Shown here piece after piece: positions 27,180 through 35,993 of a stretch of DNA of 64,000 nucleotides (position 1 is its first letter; the number at the start of each line of letters is the position of its first letter). A program made the position numbers and the translations under genes. The stretch comes from Hymenobacter tibetensis. Lineage in GTDB: Bacteria; Bacteroidota; Bacteroidia; Cytophagales; Hymenobacteraceae. The notes under the pieces are model-generated. The model was not told where the DNA came from, did no database searches, and saw nothing but the letters and a program-made list of their open reading frames with translations. Location of the stretch: NCBI RefSeq assembly GCF_022827545.1, contig NZ_CP094669.1, positions 1,268,001-1,332,000 of the forward strand. Direction: 5' to 3'.

Positions 27180-28334
27180 CTATTTAGCATCGGCTTTGTC
27201 GCCCTTTGGCTTCTTCACGGGTGGGGCGATGAACGTGAGCTTGCTTTTGCCCAGGTCCTTGGAGGTGGCCACGGCAATGCCGCGCTGGTCGGGCTTGTTT
27301 ACGGCGCAGTAGTAGTGGTATACCACGCCTTTGTGCTTCACCACGAACGACTTGTGCGCGAATAGCTCGTCGTAAGGCTCGGAAGGTTCTATCAGGTTGG
27401 CACCGGTCCAGTCGGTCCAGGTTTTCAGGTCGTAGGAGCAGGCGAAGCGGTTCACGGCGCCCGATACGCCGGGGTAGAAGGCGCCGAAATAGAACATCAC
27501 ATACAGGCCCTTATCCACTTGGTCCATTTGCTGGATGTAGGCGTCGCCGGTGATGCCTTTGTGGTGGTTGAGCACGGGGTTGCGCATGTAGCGGCTCCAG
27601 TTTTTCATATCATCCGACACAGCCATGCCGATGCGCTCCGCCCCGCGCTTGGTGTCCAGCGAGTCGCCGTTGGCGTTGTAGTACATCACGAAGGGGTGGC
27701 CGGTGCGCTTGCTCTTGTCCCAGATAACCGAGCTTTTGTAGATGGTGTGGTTTTCCCACCAGCGCACGTCCTTGTCGTCGGGGCGCAGCACGGGCTGGGC
27801 CAGGCGCTGCCACTGGTGCACGGTGGTCGGGTCCTTATTGGTGTAAGCCATGCCGATGGACAGCAGCCCCTTCTCGTAGCCCCGCGACTTACCCCCGAAA
27901 TACGACATCCAGTACTTGCCCTGGTACGGCTGCCACTCGTAGCTGCCGCCCCATTTATAGTCCTGCAAGGCCACGTAGCCGGCTTTCTGGTTGGTGTCCC
28001 AATCGGTGGTATCGGTGAAGGCCATGATTTTGCCTTTGGTTTCCCACTTCAGCAAGTCCTTGCTTTGCGCCAGCCAGGTTTCGTAGCCGCGCCCATCGTA
28101 GATGATATAGGTCATCCACCACTGCCCGTTTTTGCGGAACACGCTCGGGCAGTCCATCTTCTTCTTGTTGTCGTCGGTCACCAGTACCAACCCGTACTTG
28201 TGGGGCGTTTTCACTTCCTCGTACACCTTTTGCATCACGGCGGCCGGCACCTCTTTGGGCTTGCCGGATTGCGCGTGGGCGTACGTCTGGCTGAGGCAGG
28301 CAAGCAGCAAGTAGCAGGCGGATTTCAGTTTCAT
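27180..28334 (-). CDS. Five-bladed beta-propeller glycosidase-like protein (GH43/GH130-like)
   Basis: 384 residues with a signal peptide (MKLKSACYLLLACLSQTYAHAQ). The mature part repeats a W-rich blade pattern: KMDCPSVFRKNGQWWMTYI, ETWLAQSKDLLKWE, WMSYFGGKSRGYEKG, ERIGMAVSDDMKNWSRYM, and FACSYDLKTWTDW, as in five-bladed propeller glycosidases of the GH43, GH32 and GH130 groups. Candidate acidic catalytic residues are the aspartate in MDCPSV and later D/E residues, but I cannot assign the family or linkage with confidence. It starts 23 bases after the GH78 stop, so the two are probably co-transcribed and share a substrate. Confidence 0.75.
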   Translation of the reverse strand: MKLKSACYLLLACLSQTYAHAQSGKPKEVPAAVMQKVYEEVKTPHKYGLVLVTDDNKKKMDCPSVFRKNGQWWMTYIIYDGRGYETWLAQSKDLLKWETKGKIMAFTDTTDWDTNQKAGYVALQDYKWGGSYEWQPYQGKYWMSYFGGKSRGYEKGLLSIGMAYTNKDPTTVHQWQRLAQPVLRPDDKDVRWWENHTIYKSSVIWDKSKRTGHPFVMYYNANGDSLDTKRGAERIGMAVSDDMKNWSRYMRNPVLNHHKGITGDAYIQQMDQVDKGLYVMFYFGAFYPGVSGAVNRFACSYDLKTWTDWTGANLIEPSEPYDELFAHKSFVVKHKGVVYHYYCAVNKPDQRGIAVATSKDLGKSKLTFIAPPVKKPKGDKADAK

Positions 28335-28357
28335 GCGGAAGGAAAGGCGGATAGGAA

Positions 28358-31183
28358 TTAGTTGGTACTGGCCGGGGTGCTGACCGTGAAATGGTAAGTG
28401 CCCGAACCTGTTTGGATGCGGGCTTTGCCGTTTTCAATGCCCAGCAGCTTAAGCTCCGGGTAGCGCGCCAGCGGCTGCGTGCCTTCCAGAATGGTAGAAG
28501 CAGCCGTGGCCGGCAGGTAAATAGTAGCGGTGGTATTGGCCGGGATAGTCGTCGTCAGCTCGAAGACTGTGGCGGCTTTCTTCCACTCACTGGCAATCAA
28601 ACCGTAGGGCGAGGTATGGCTGGCTTTGGCGCTGGTTACGTCACCTACTGACTCAGGCCGGATGTCGATTTTATCGAAGGCCACCGAACCCTCGGCGGGC
28701 CGAATACCGGCCAGTCCGCCGTAAAACCATTCCTGCAAGTGTCCCAGCATCAAGTGGTTGTTGGATACAGTCGGCAAAGCGGCCCACGATTCCGTCAGGG
28801 CCGTGGCACCCTGGGCCAGCTGGTAGCCGTAGCCGGGCACGTCGGTGCGGTTGTTCATGGCGAAGATGACGTCGGAGCGGCCGGCATCCTCCAGTACGCG
28901 CAGCACATAGCGGTACCCGATGTCGCCGGCCGTGAGGGCGTTGTTGCGGTTGCGGATGTCCTGCACAATGTTTTCTACCACGGCCGCTTTGTGTTGGGGC
29001 TCCACGAGGCCCATGTACACGGCCATGGCATTGGCGGCCTGGCTGCCGGTGGCGTACTGCTTGGTGCTGGGGTTGAAGAACTTCTGATTGAACGCCGTCC
29101 GTACTTCATCGGCCAGCTTCTCATACGTGGCGGCCTCTTGCGGCTTGCCCAGCAGGCGCGCTACTTGGCTGAGAATCGTGAGGTCGTAGTAGTAGGTGGC
29201 AGTGCCGGTTACGCCCATGGGGGTTTGCTGCGAGGTGCCCGGCGGCTTGGGGCCGAGGTCGTACCAGTCGCCGAGGCCCTGGCTGAGGATGTGGCTCTGG
29301 GCCTTGGTGCCGAGGTAGGCGACGTAGCGCTGCATCATGGGGTAGCTGCTTTCCAGCACCTGCTGGTCGCCGTACCATTGGTACACGTACCAGGGCAAGA
29401 TGATGCTGGCGCTGCCCCACTCCGGCGAGTCGCGGAACATGTCGCCGCCCCACTCGAACTTCACGTACTCGGGCGCAATTTCCGGCACCAGTCCGTTGTC
29501 CAGCTGCGAGGCCTGCATGTCGGCAATGGTTTTGCGGCAGAGCGTGGCAATGTCGTAGCGGTAGCGGATGGAGGCGCCCATCAGATGGGTTTCCTCCAGC
29601 CAGCCCAGCTTCTCGCGGTGCGGACAATCGGTAAACACGCTGGCCAGGTTGCTCTTGATAGACCAGTCAATCAGCGTGTTGGTGCGGTTGAACAGGTCGT
29701 TGGAACACGAAAATTCACCCACAAACGGCGCGGCGTTGCGGGTGTGCAGGCTGGTGAGCTTGAGCACCACCGGCCGATTGGTGGGGTTGGCTTGGCCCTT
29801 CGGCACGCCGCCTTCCAGCTGCGCATACCGGAAACCATAGTAGCTGAAGCGCGGCCGCCAGGTTTCTACGCCGCTGCCACGCAGTACGTACGTGAAGTAA
29901 TAGGGCCGGCCGCTGTTTTTCTGGTTCACGGTACCATCGGCGGCCAGCAGCTCGGCCGGCGTGATGCGCACCGTGTCGCCGGCTCTGCCCTGCACTTGTA
30001 GTTCCACAATACCCGAGGCATTCTGCCCGAAGTCGTACACCCATTTGCCGGGCTGGGCCGGCGTGATTTTCTGGCTGGCGAAGGTTTCGTGCACCTTCAG
30101 CGGCTCGGCCATCTGGGCGTTCAGCTCGGTGGGGCCGCTCGTCAGCACCACCGGTTTCCAAGTAGCATCGTTGAAGCGCGGGGCGTCCCAGCCGGGCTGT
30201 TCCAGGCCGGCATTGTAATCCTCGCCGCCGTAAATACTGCTGAAAGTGACGGGCCCGGCAGTGGTTTTCCAGCTAGTGTCGCTCACCACGCTTTCCGAGG
30301 TGCCGTCCCGGTAATCAAGCACCACGCGGCACAGCAATTTGGGGTAGCCAAACGACGATTTGAGCTTGCGGAAGCGGTTTTTAACCGGCGGCACGTAGTA
30401 GAAGCCGTTGCCGAGCAACACGCCTACCGTGTTGGCGCCCTTGCGCAGCTGCTCAGTCACGTCGAAGGTCACGTACTGCGCCTGCTTGTCGAACTTAGTC
30501 CAAGCGGGGTCGAGGAAATGGTTGCCGACTTTCTGCCCGTTCAGGTGCAGTTCAAACTGACCCAGCCCGCACACGTAGGCCGTAGCGCGTTGCAGCTTCT
30601 TGGGCACCGTAAAATCCTTGCGCAGCAGGGGCAGCACGTTGTTGCCGAGGTAGTCGTCCTTTTTACCGTCTACGGGCAGCACGTTTACCCGCTCGGCAGG
30701 TAGCTCCTCGTAGGCTATCCACTTAGCCCCCTGCCAGTCGGCAGCCGAGAGCAAGCCCATCTGCCAGCGCGCCGGCTGGCTCCATGTGGAGGCGTTGCCG
30801 TGGTTGTCCCACGTTATCACCTTCCAGTAGTACGTTTTGGTGGCCTGCAAAGCCGGGCCCGCGTAGGGTACCTGGATGGAAGCGCCGGACATCACTTTCT
30901 GCGAATCCCAAACGGTGCCGGCGTTTTTGTCGAGGCTTTTCTCGTTGTCGGCTATTAGAATGCGGTAGGCCGTTTGGGTGGTGTTGCGCAGGCTAGAGGT
31001 CAGTTCCCAGCTTAAAACTGGTACAGCGCGCTGCACTCCTACAGAGTTGTTTTTGTACTGACATTTTAAAGTGCTGACTGCTAGTTGCTGGGCTGAAACG
31101 CAAGAGCAGAAGCATGTGAAAAACAGGAATACGGATGTTGTGCGAAGGAGCAAAGCCCAGCATGTTGAAAAAGGATGACACAT
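28358..31183 (-). CDS. GH78 alpha-L-rhamnosidase
   Basis: 941 residues, exported (hydrophobic leader ending near CVSAQQ, about residue 32). The order is that of GH78: an Ig-like domain with RAVPVLSWEL and TYYWKVITWDN, a carbohydrate-binding beta domain (ATAYVCGLGQFELHLNGQKVG, DPAWTKFDKQAQY), the (alpha/alpha)6 barrel with VFTDCPHREKLGWLEE, GLGDWYDLGP and QGATALTESW, and a C-terminal beta domain. The first and third of the barrel motifs carry the acidic residues used for inverting hydrolysis. It is the most upstream gene of the minus-strand array and faces the LacI-type regulator, so its promoter region is probably the main control point. Confidence 0.93.
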   Translation of the reverse strand: MCHPFSTCWALLLRTTSVFLFFTCFCSCVSAQQLAVSTLKCQYKNNSVGVQRAVPVLSWELTSSLRNTTQTAYRILIADNEKSLDKNAGTVWDSQKVMSGASIQVPYAGPALQATKTYYWKVITWDNHGNASTWSQPARWQMGLLSAADWQGAKWIAYEELPAERVNVLPVDGKKDDYLGNNVLPLLRKDFTVPKKLQRATAYVCGLGQFELHLNGQKVGNHFLDPAWTKFDKQAQYVTFDVTEQLRKGANTVGVLLGNGFYYVPPVKNRFRKLKSSFGYPKLLCRVVLDYRDGTSESVVSDTSWKTTAGPVTFSSIYGGEDYNAGLEQPGWDAPRFNDATWKPVVLTSGPTELNAQMAEPLKVHETFASQKITPAQPGKWVYDFGQNASGIVELQVQGRAGDTVRITPAELLAADGTVNQKNSGRPYYFTYVLRGSGVETWRPRFSYYGFRYAQLEGGVPKGQANPTNRPVVLKLTSLHTRNAAPFVGEFSCSNDLFNRTNTLIDWSIKSNLASVFTDCPHREKLGWLEETHLMGASIRYRYDIATLCRKTIADMQASQLDNGLVPEIAPEYVKFEWGGDMFRDSPEWGSASIILPWYVYQWYGDQQVLESSYPMMQRYVAYLGTKAQSHILSQGLGDWYDLGPKPPGTSQQTPMGVTGTATYYYDLTILSQVARLLGKPQEAATYEKLADEVRTAFNQKFFNPSTKQYATGSQAANAMAVYMGLVEPQHKAAVVENIVQDIRNRNNALTAGDIGYRYVLRVLEDAGRSDVIFAMNNRTDVPGYGYQLAQGATALTESWAALPTVSNNHLMLGHLQEWFYGGLAGIRPAEGSVAFDKIDIRPESVGDVTSAKASHTSPYGLIASEWKKAATVFELTTTIPANTTATIYLPATAASTILEGTQPLARYPELKLLGIENGKARIQTGSGTYHFTVSTPASTN

Positions 31184-31508
31184 TACTTTTTCGTTTGCTG
31201 AACAGAAAGTCAGTGGTTCGAGCGAAAACTTGTATTTCAGCGCTTATAATGTCCTTTTGAAAAGAGGCTATGGAATGGCCTTTTCGCAGGTATCGGTGGT
31301 ATGTACAAATTTAAATTCCTCGCTGCTACGCCTATACTGGCCTTTAGCATCTTGTTGTAGGATGTTAGCAGAGATATTTCAAGTGGGCTGCTATTCCATC
31401 TTAACATGGTACAGTGTTGCGTGCAGTTTGCAATCAGTGATACTAGGTGACTGAACCACCGACAACATCAGGTTATGGAGTTGTTTGTCATACTCGTTGC
31501 AAGGACTG

Positions 31509-31522
31509 TGAAAACGATTACG
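31509..31522. promoter_or_regulatory. Candidate LacI-family operator 1
   Basis: TGAAAACGATTACG matches 13 of 14 positions of the cre-like consensus TGWNANCGNTNWCA and contains the core AANCGNTT. It lies about 130 bases upstream of the LacI-type start. A half-palindromic GTAAATTTTAC follows directly. Binding is inferred from family preferences only. Confidence 0.45.
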
Positions 31523-31629
31523 TAAATTTTACCCTACGCTTAAGAAGTAAAAGGCTATCCACGGCACGGTGGAGGCTTATCTTTAACTAGTCAAAAGACC
31601 TTTCCAAGCATCCTTCTCAACAAAACGAG

Positions 31630-31643
31630 GGTAATCGGTTTTA
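31630..31643. promoter_or_regulatory. Candidate LacI-family operator 2
   Basis: GGTAATCGGTTTTA contains the core AATCGGTT, a match to AANCGNTT, and fits 12 of 14 cre-like positions. It ends eight bases before the regulator's ATG, a position suited to autorepression. Confidence 0.4.
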
Positions 31644-31650
31644 TATACTT

Positions 31651-32829
31651 ATGGTAAAATGTATCAAGTGTAATTCGGCTGACGGCGTGATGCGAGCAGG
31701 GTTTATTCGTGGGCGTCAACGGTTTTATTGCAAGAGCTGCGCCTACCATTTTACCGATACTAAGGCAGTACCTGTTCCGAAGAAAAAGCCACACCAGAGC
31801 ACAATTAGCGACGTAGCCCAAGTGCTAGGCGTTGCGGTTTCCACCGTGTCGCGGGCGCTAAACGGGCATGCCGATATCAACCCTAACACTCGGCAAGCCA
31901 TCATCGAAGTGGCTCGTCAGCTAGACTACCATCCGAGCTTGTTGGCGCAAAGCTTGAAGAGCAGTGAAACCCACACTATTGGTGTAGTCATCCCCGACAT
32001 TGAACGGCCGTTTTTTGCTACAGCAGTCAGCGGTATTCAGCAAGTTGCGGCCGGGATGGGGTACCGCGTAATCATCACGCACTCCAAAGAGTCGTATGCC
32101 ACGGAGGTAAGCAATGTGCAAGCGCTGGTGGCGAGCCGCGTTGATGGGTTGCTGATTTGCCATGCGCACGAAACCGACAACTTCGACCACGTACAGCCAC
32201 AGGCCTGCCGGGGTATTCCCGTAATTCAATTCGACCGGGTAAGCGACGAAGTGGCCAACTCCAAAGTGATTCTGGACGACTGGACCGGCGCCTTTGCCGT
32301 TACGGAGCACCTAATTCAGGAGGGTTGCCAGCGCATTGCTGTGTTGGCCGGCTTCGACACCTTACTTATCAGTAAGCAGCGCGTAGCTGGCTATGTGAGC
32401 GCACTGCAGCACTACGGTCAGCCGGTGCGTAAGGAGTATCAGCGTCACATCAACTTTGATCAGGAGGAAGCCGCCGCGGCGCTAGAGCAATGGCTGGCTC
32501 TACCAGAGCCACCAGACGCCATATTTGCCATCAACTATGTAAATGCGTTCGACCTGATTATTGCAATCAAAAAGCGTGGGCTGCGCATACCCGAAGACAT
32601 AGCAGTGGTAGGCTTCGGCGACGAATTCATGGCTTCTATGATAGAGCCAGGCCTAACCACAGTCGACTTACACCCTTACCGAATCGGACAACAGGCAGCT
32701 CGTTTGTTTCTGGAGCAAGTGCAACAAAAAGAGCAGTTCCGGCCGCGGACTTATATGATTTCAGGCAACTTAGTGGTCCGACAATCATCGCTGAAGGGAA
32801 AAGGCTCCCGCTTCCAATTGAGCATTTAG
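31651..32829 (+). CDS. LacI-family transcriptional regulator with N-terminal zinc ribbon
   Basis: 392 residues, about 50 longer than a standard LacI protein. Residues 1-35 form a four-cysteine zinc ribbon, Cys4-x2-Cys7 and Cys27-x2-Cys30, with the pattern RGRQRFYCKSCAYHF seen in the N-terminal ribbon of IS1-type InsA proteins. A basic linker (PKKKPH) leads to the LacI helix-turn-helix, residues 50-75 (ISDVAQVLGVAVSTVSRALNGH), then the hinge and the periplasmic-binding-like sensor domain (IGVVIPDIERPFFA, VDGLLICH, IPVIQFDRV, DIAVVGFGDE). It probably represses or activates the divergent hydrolase array in response to a sugar. The ribbon may add DNA contacts or partner binding. Confidence 0.88.
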   Translation: MVKCIKCNSADGVMRAGFIRGRQRFYCKSCAYHFTDTKAVPVPKKKPHQSTISDVAQVLGVAVSTVSRALNGHADINPNTRQAIIEVARQLDYHPSLLAQSLKSSETHTIGVVIPDIERPFFATAVSGIQQVAAGMGYRVIITHSKESYATEVSNVQALVASRVDGLLICHAHETDNFDHVQPQACRGIPVIQFDRVSDEVANSKVILDDWTGAFAVTEHLIQEGCQRIAVLAGFDTLLISKQRVAGYVSALQHYGQPVRKEYQRHINFDQEEAAAALEQWLALPEPPDAIFAINYVNAFDLIIAIKKRGLRIPEDIAVVGFGDEFMASMIEPGLTTVDLHPYRIGQQAARLFLEQVQQKEQFRPRTYMISGNLVVRQSSLKGKGSRFQLSI

Positions 32830-32938
32830 CGCCAAGTTGTAGAGCTGATATACCTTACGAAGAATCCTCTATTGGATTCACTATAAAGCAAGAGCTACAC
32901 AGATTCTATAGACAAGCACGTAGTAGTGAATCAACAAA

Positions 32939-32963
32939 AAAGCCTCACTTAGGGGCTTTCTTA
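32939..32963 (+). terminator. Rho-independent terminator-like hairpin
   Basis: AAAGCCTC (32939-32946) pairs with GGGGCTTT (32952-32959) with one G-T pair around an ACTTA loop, followed by CTTATT. It lies 110 bases after the LacI-type stop. Confidence 0.7.
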
Positions 32964-33433
32964 TTGAATGGATTTCTCAGGTTAGTGCTTGGGTATATAG
33001 CGCTCTTTATAACTCCTGCCTGACAAGCATCGAATCCTTAAACTAGGACAGTACAATGCATGATAGATGATACTACACGGTAGTCTTCATTACATGAGCA
33101 ATCATTATTCATACACTACTTGTCGGTGGTAGTAGGGCAGTATAGCAAGCTTGACAGACGAAAATATTCTTGCGACGGGGCCAGCATATCCCGCTAACTA
33201 CATGTATAATTTGTAGTTAGTAGTAAGCTAAACTATAACTTGGAATCCACTTAGCTTAAGGCCTGTCTCTACTAATATTCCTGTTCATATCATCCTAATC
33301 CGTAATTTTACATTCCCGTTCAGTTGGGCAACCTGCAAAACAGCAATACTTCACTTGTATCGAAACAAGTCATATCATTAGATTAAGTTGGAATCTGGAA
33401 GGGTGTGAGCTTGGAGCATAGTTATAGTACTAA
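32964..33433. other. AT-rich gap without a gene
   Basis: About 470 bases with no credible coding sequence on either strand. The only structure noticed is a perfect 9-base inverted repeat, CTAACTACA (33194-33202) and TGTAGTTAG (33212-33220). The promoter of the fucosyltransferase gene is expected here but I could not identify it. Confidence 0.6.
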
Positions 33434-34555
33434 ATGAAAGCAACTTTTTACGTTCTAGAAGATCCTGCGCTACTCCAAAACGGCATCTTTTTAAACGAGG
33501 CTTTTTATGGCATGAAGAATTGCGCGTTCATGTTTATTGCCTTGCGTAACCAACTAGCGCGATACGGCATCGACTTAGCTACGCAAGACATCCACCCACC
33601 CGAAGAGTCGGAGTTTGTTATCTCCCTCGACAACAGCCTGCCTTTTCAGGATGCTCCCTGGCAAAAGAGCCGGAAATCGTATCTCATTCTATACGAACCT
33701 GCCACCTACTATCCACACAATTGGTACCGTAAGAACCATAAGGTGTTCGACAAGGTATTCACGTATGATTATAGTCTGGTAGATAACAAACGCTACTTCC
33801 ACTACTACTTTGCTATCGACTTAGAAGAAAACACCAAGTACCGGCCTGTAACGGAAGAGGAATTCAATCAGCGCAAATTGTGCGTGCTAATGGCCGCATC
33901 GTTCGGAGTGGTGAGGCCTCCTAAAAATTCCGACTCGCTGCTACACGAAAGGTACCTGACGCTCAAATGGTTTGCAGAGAACCATCCTGAGAAGTTCAGC
34001 TTGTATAGCCGTCTGATTCATCCTAAAACCTACGAGAGCTTCCGCGGACTGGGCCTACTACGAAAAGTAGCCCCGTCCACAGTACTTAAGTACGTCACCC
34101 AAAAGGTAGCAGCTAAGCGCAAGGCACTTTTTGATATCGTCAACAAAGGTCCGGTCCCGCACGATCAGAAAATAGACGTTTTGCGCCAGTATCGTTTCAA
34201 TATAGCTTACGAAAACACCAACGGATTACCCGGTTACCTAACCGAGAAGATATTTGACAGCTTTGCAGCATGTACTGTTCCTATCTACTGGGGGGATCCT
34301 GACGTAGCTAAATCAATACCTAAAGACTGTTTTATAGATCGTAGGGACTTCAAGTCTAATGAAGAACTCTACCAATTCATAGCAGATATGAATTATTCAG
34401 AATATCGGAAATATACCGAGGCAATAGGGCGGTTTGTTGAAGGGGTAGAGCAAGAGAAATTTGGTTCTGAACCTAATGCAACGCGCATTGCGGAAGTAAT
34501 ATTAGCAGACATGTTGCAGCAGGAAGTAGGAGAGACTCCTAAAAAGATTGCATGA
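33434..34555 (+). CDS. Glycosyltransferase family 10 (alpha-1,3-fucosyltransferase type)
   Basis: 373 residues. The C-terminal half carries the GT10 signature: YRFNIAYENTNGLPGYLTEK, then IFDSFAACTVPIYWGDPDV, the donor-binding block of alpha-1,3/1,4-fucosyltransferases, ending with an AGTVPVVxG-like proline-tyrosine-tryptophan-glycine step. The N-terminal half (YEPATYYPHNWY, FDKVFTYDYSLVDN) fits the acceptor domain. It would transfer L-fucose from GDP-fucose to a cell-surface glycan in the cytoplasm; the gmd gene 1.4 kb downstream would feed that donor pathway. Local sequence is AT-richer than the hydrolase array. Helicobacter-type heptad repeats are absent. Confidence 0.88.
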   Translation: MKATFYVLEDPALLQNGIFLNEAFYGMKNCAFMFIALRNQLARYGIDLATQDIHPPEESEFVISLDNSLPFQDAPWQKSRKSYLILYEPATYYPHNWYRKNHKVFDKVFTYDYSLVDNKRYFHYYFAIDLEENTKYRPVTEEEFNQRKLCVLMAASFGVVRPPKNSDSLLHERYLTLKWFAENHPEKFSLYSRLIHPKTYESFRGLGLLRKVAPSTVLKYVTQKVAAKRKALFDIVNKGPVPHDQKIDVLRQYRFNIAYENTNGLPGYLTEKIFDSFAACTVPIYWGDPDVAKSIPKDCFIDRRDFKSNEELYQFIADMNYSEYRKYTEAIGRFVEGVEQEKFGSEPNATRIAEVILADMLQQEVGETPKKIA

Positions 34556-34779
34556 CAGATCCGAAAACGGATTTCTAATGGATGATATATGCTAATAAAC
34601 AATACTTGTGTAAACTGGGTCTTGCTTTTTAAATGATTATAATAATAGATAAACTGGTTGCCGCATTGAAAAATAAATCATGTGAATGATTTGAACACTA
34701 CCAGAAACTGAAGTAATAAATTATTGGGTGCTAGAATTCATTAGGATTTCACTTAACACAGGGTTCAACTAAAATAGTT

Positions 34780-35634
34780 TTGAGTAGTCAAACACTTATT
34801 AGCGTAATCGTCAACTATTTCAATCCTAGTGGACGGGCACATCTTGAAGCGATGACTTTGTTTACGCTCGAATGCGTCAACACATGCACTAGCTCACAGT
34901 TTGAATTGATAGTAGCAGACGGATCTGGTAAAGTATCTGAAGTAATGGCTGCTAAATGCCGTGAAAATCAGTGGATTTATTTGCCTTCTGATGTGCAAGA
35001 GTCTTTTGCTCAGACCTATAATAAGGGTATGGTGGTTGCAACCGGCGACTACCGGGTGTGGTTGGCGAATGATATATTCGTAACGCGTGGTTGGGACACC
35101 GCATTAATTAAAGAAATACAAAGGACTGGGGCTTGGATGGCAGCTCCCTATTTGACATTCTCAGATTACAGCCCGCAGACACGCAATATCACACTGAAAA
35201 TGCCAACGTTTTCGCCTAGTGCTATAACACTTAATCTGAATATGATTACTCGTGAGTGTTATGAAAAAGTCGGCCTTTTAGATGATCAGTTCAGCGGTTG
35301 CTTCAATGATATTGATTATATGATTCGTATTCGCAAGGCAGGAGGAGAAGTTATAATTACTGATGCCGGACAAATTCTTCACTTCGGACAAGCTACCCTT
35401 CATATCAGCACGAGCGTGAATTATGCTCAAGATGCTAGCCGATTCGATGCGAAATATCCGTTTATTCCAAGGCAGCGGGATTGGTATAATGGATGCGAAT
35501 ATTTAGCTACCTCATGGTTGTACAAAAAACTTATAAAGCTCAGGTTTTTTATTTTGGACAGAAATAATGCAAATCATGTAGTGCATTTATCACGGCTGCT
35601 AGCCAAAATAGAACCCTTCATACATAAAGTATAG
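34780..35634 (+). CDS. Glycosyltransferase family 2
   Basis: 284 residues with a TTG start (MSSQTLISVIVNYFNPSG). The GT-A fold is recognisable from LISVIVNYF, FELIVADGSG, a QTYNKGMVVATGDYRVWLANDIFVT block where AND replaces the usual DxD, and CYEKVGLLDDQFSGCFNDIDYMIRI, the acceptor-side motif with ND-D residues. It adds a sugar to a growing glycan in the cytoplasm; donor unknown. The gene is in an AT-rich patch and stands alone, 224 bases after the fucosyltransferase. Confidence 0.82.
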   Translation: MSSQTLISVIVNYFNPSGRAHLEAMTLFTLECVNTCTSSQFELIVADGSGKVSEVMAAKCRENQWIYLPSDVQESFAQTYNKGMVVATGDYRVWLANDIFVTRGWDTALIKEIQRTGAWMAAPYLTFSDYSPQTRNITLKMPTFSPSAITLNLNMITRECYEKVGLLDDQFSGCFNDIDYMIRIRKAGGEVIITDAGQILHFGQATLHISTSVNYAQDASRFDAKYPFIPRQRDWYNGCEYLATSWLYKKLIKLRFFILDRNNANHVVHLSRLLAKIEPFIHKV

Positions 35635-35993
35635 TAGGGTATAGTCTATTAAGGACTGGTTACTACTTCAAGTAAAAAGTGATGCCGAATGGAATCCTTA
35701 TAGAAATAATTCTGCTAGGTTATTATAACAATATAAAATTTTATAGTTAATGTATTGTATTGATAAACAGATGGTTGAAGAGTATTTTCTGTCTTGTATT
35801 GCGTTTTGTGTTGTTGCTCAGATATGTGAATAGCTTCATGCTGCGCTGCCTTATGGGTAGGTAATACACGCTTAGTAGATTCGGTAGGTCAATCTTTTTG
35901 CCTTACTTTTGTTGCCTCAACTTGCTTAAACGAATACAGTCTGGTACCCTAGGACACAGTCCGTTCGGATATGACTCACATTAACCTTCTGAT
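35635..35993. other. AT-rich gap upstream of gmd
   Basis: About 360 bases of AT-rich DNA with no credible gene. The last 100 bases hold a possible promoter box for gmd, listed separately. Otherwise I see nothing. Confidence 0.6.
35904..35911 (+). promoter_or_regulatory. Possible Bacteroidetes -7 promoter box for gmd
   Basis: TACTTTTG fits the Bacteroidetes -7 consensus TAnnTTTG, 83 bases upstream of the gmd start. A clear TTTG -33 box at the usual distance is not seen, so the call is weak. Confidence 0.35.

Larger units (their letters stand above)
31184..31650. promoter_or_regulatory. Divergent control region between GH78 array and LacI-type gene
   Basis: 467 bases without a gene, between the starts of two divergent genes. 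It must hold promoters for both. I see no perfect TAnnTTTG box. Two matches to the general LacI-family operator core AANCGNTT lie near the regulator's side and are listed separately. The rest shows nothing recognisable. Confidence 0.55.

Noticed and set aside
28739..30001. 420-codon open frame antisense to the GH78 gene
   Set aside because: The GH78 frame carries signal peptide and catalytic motifs; the antisense product is an artefact of high GC.
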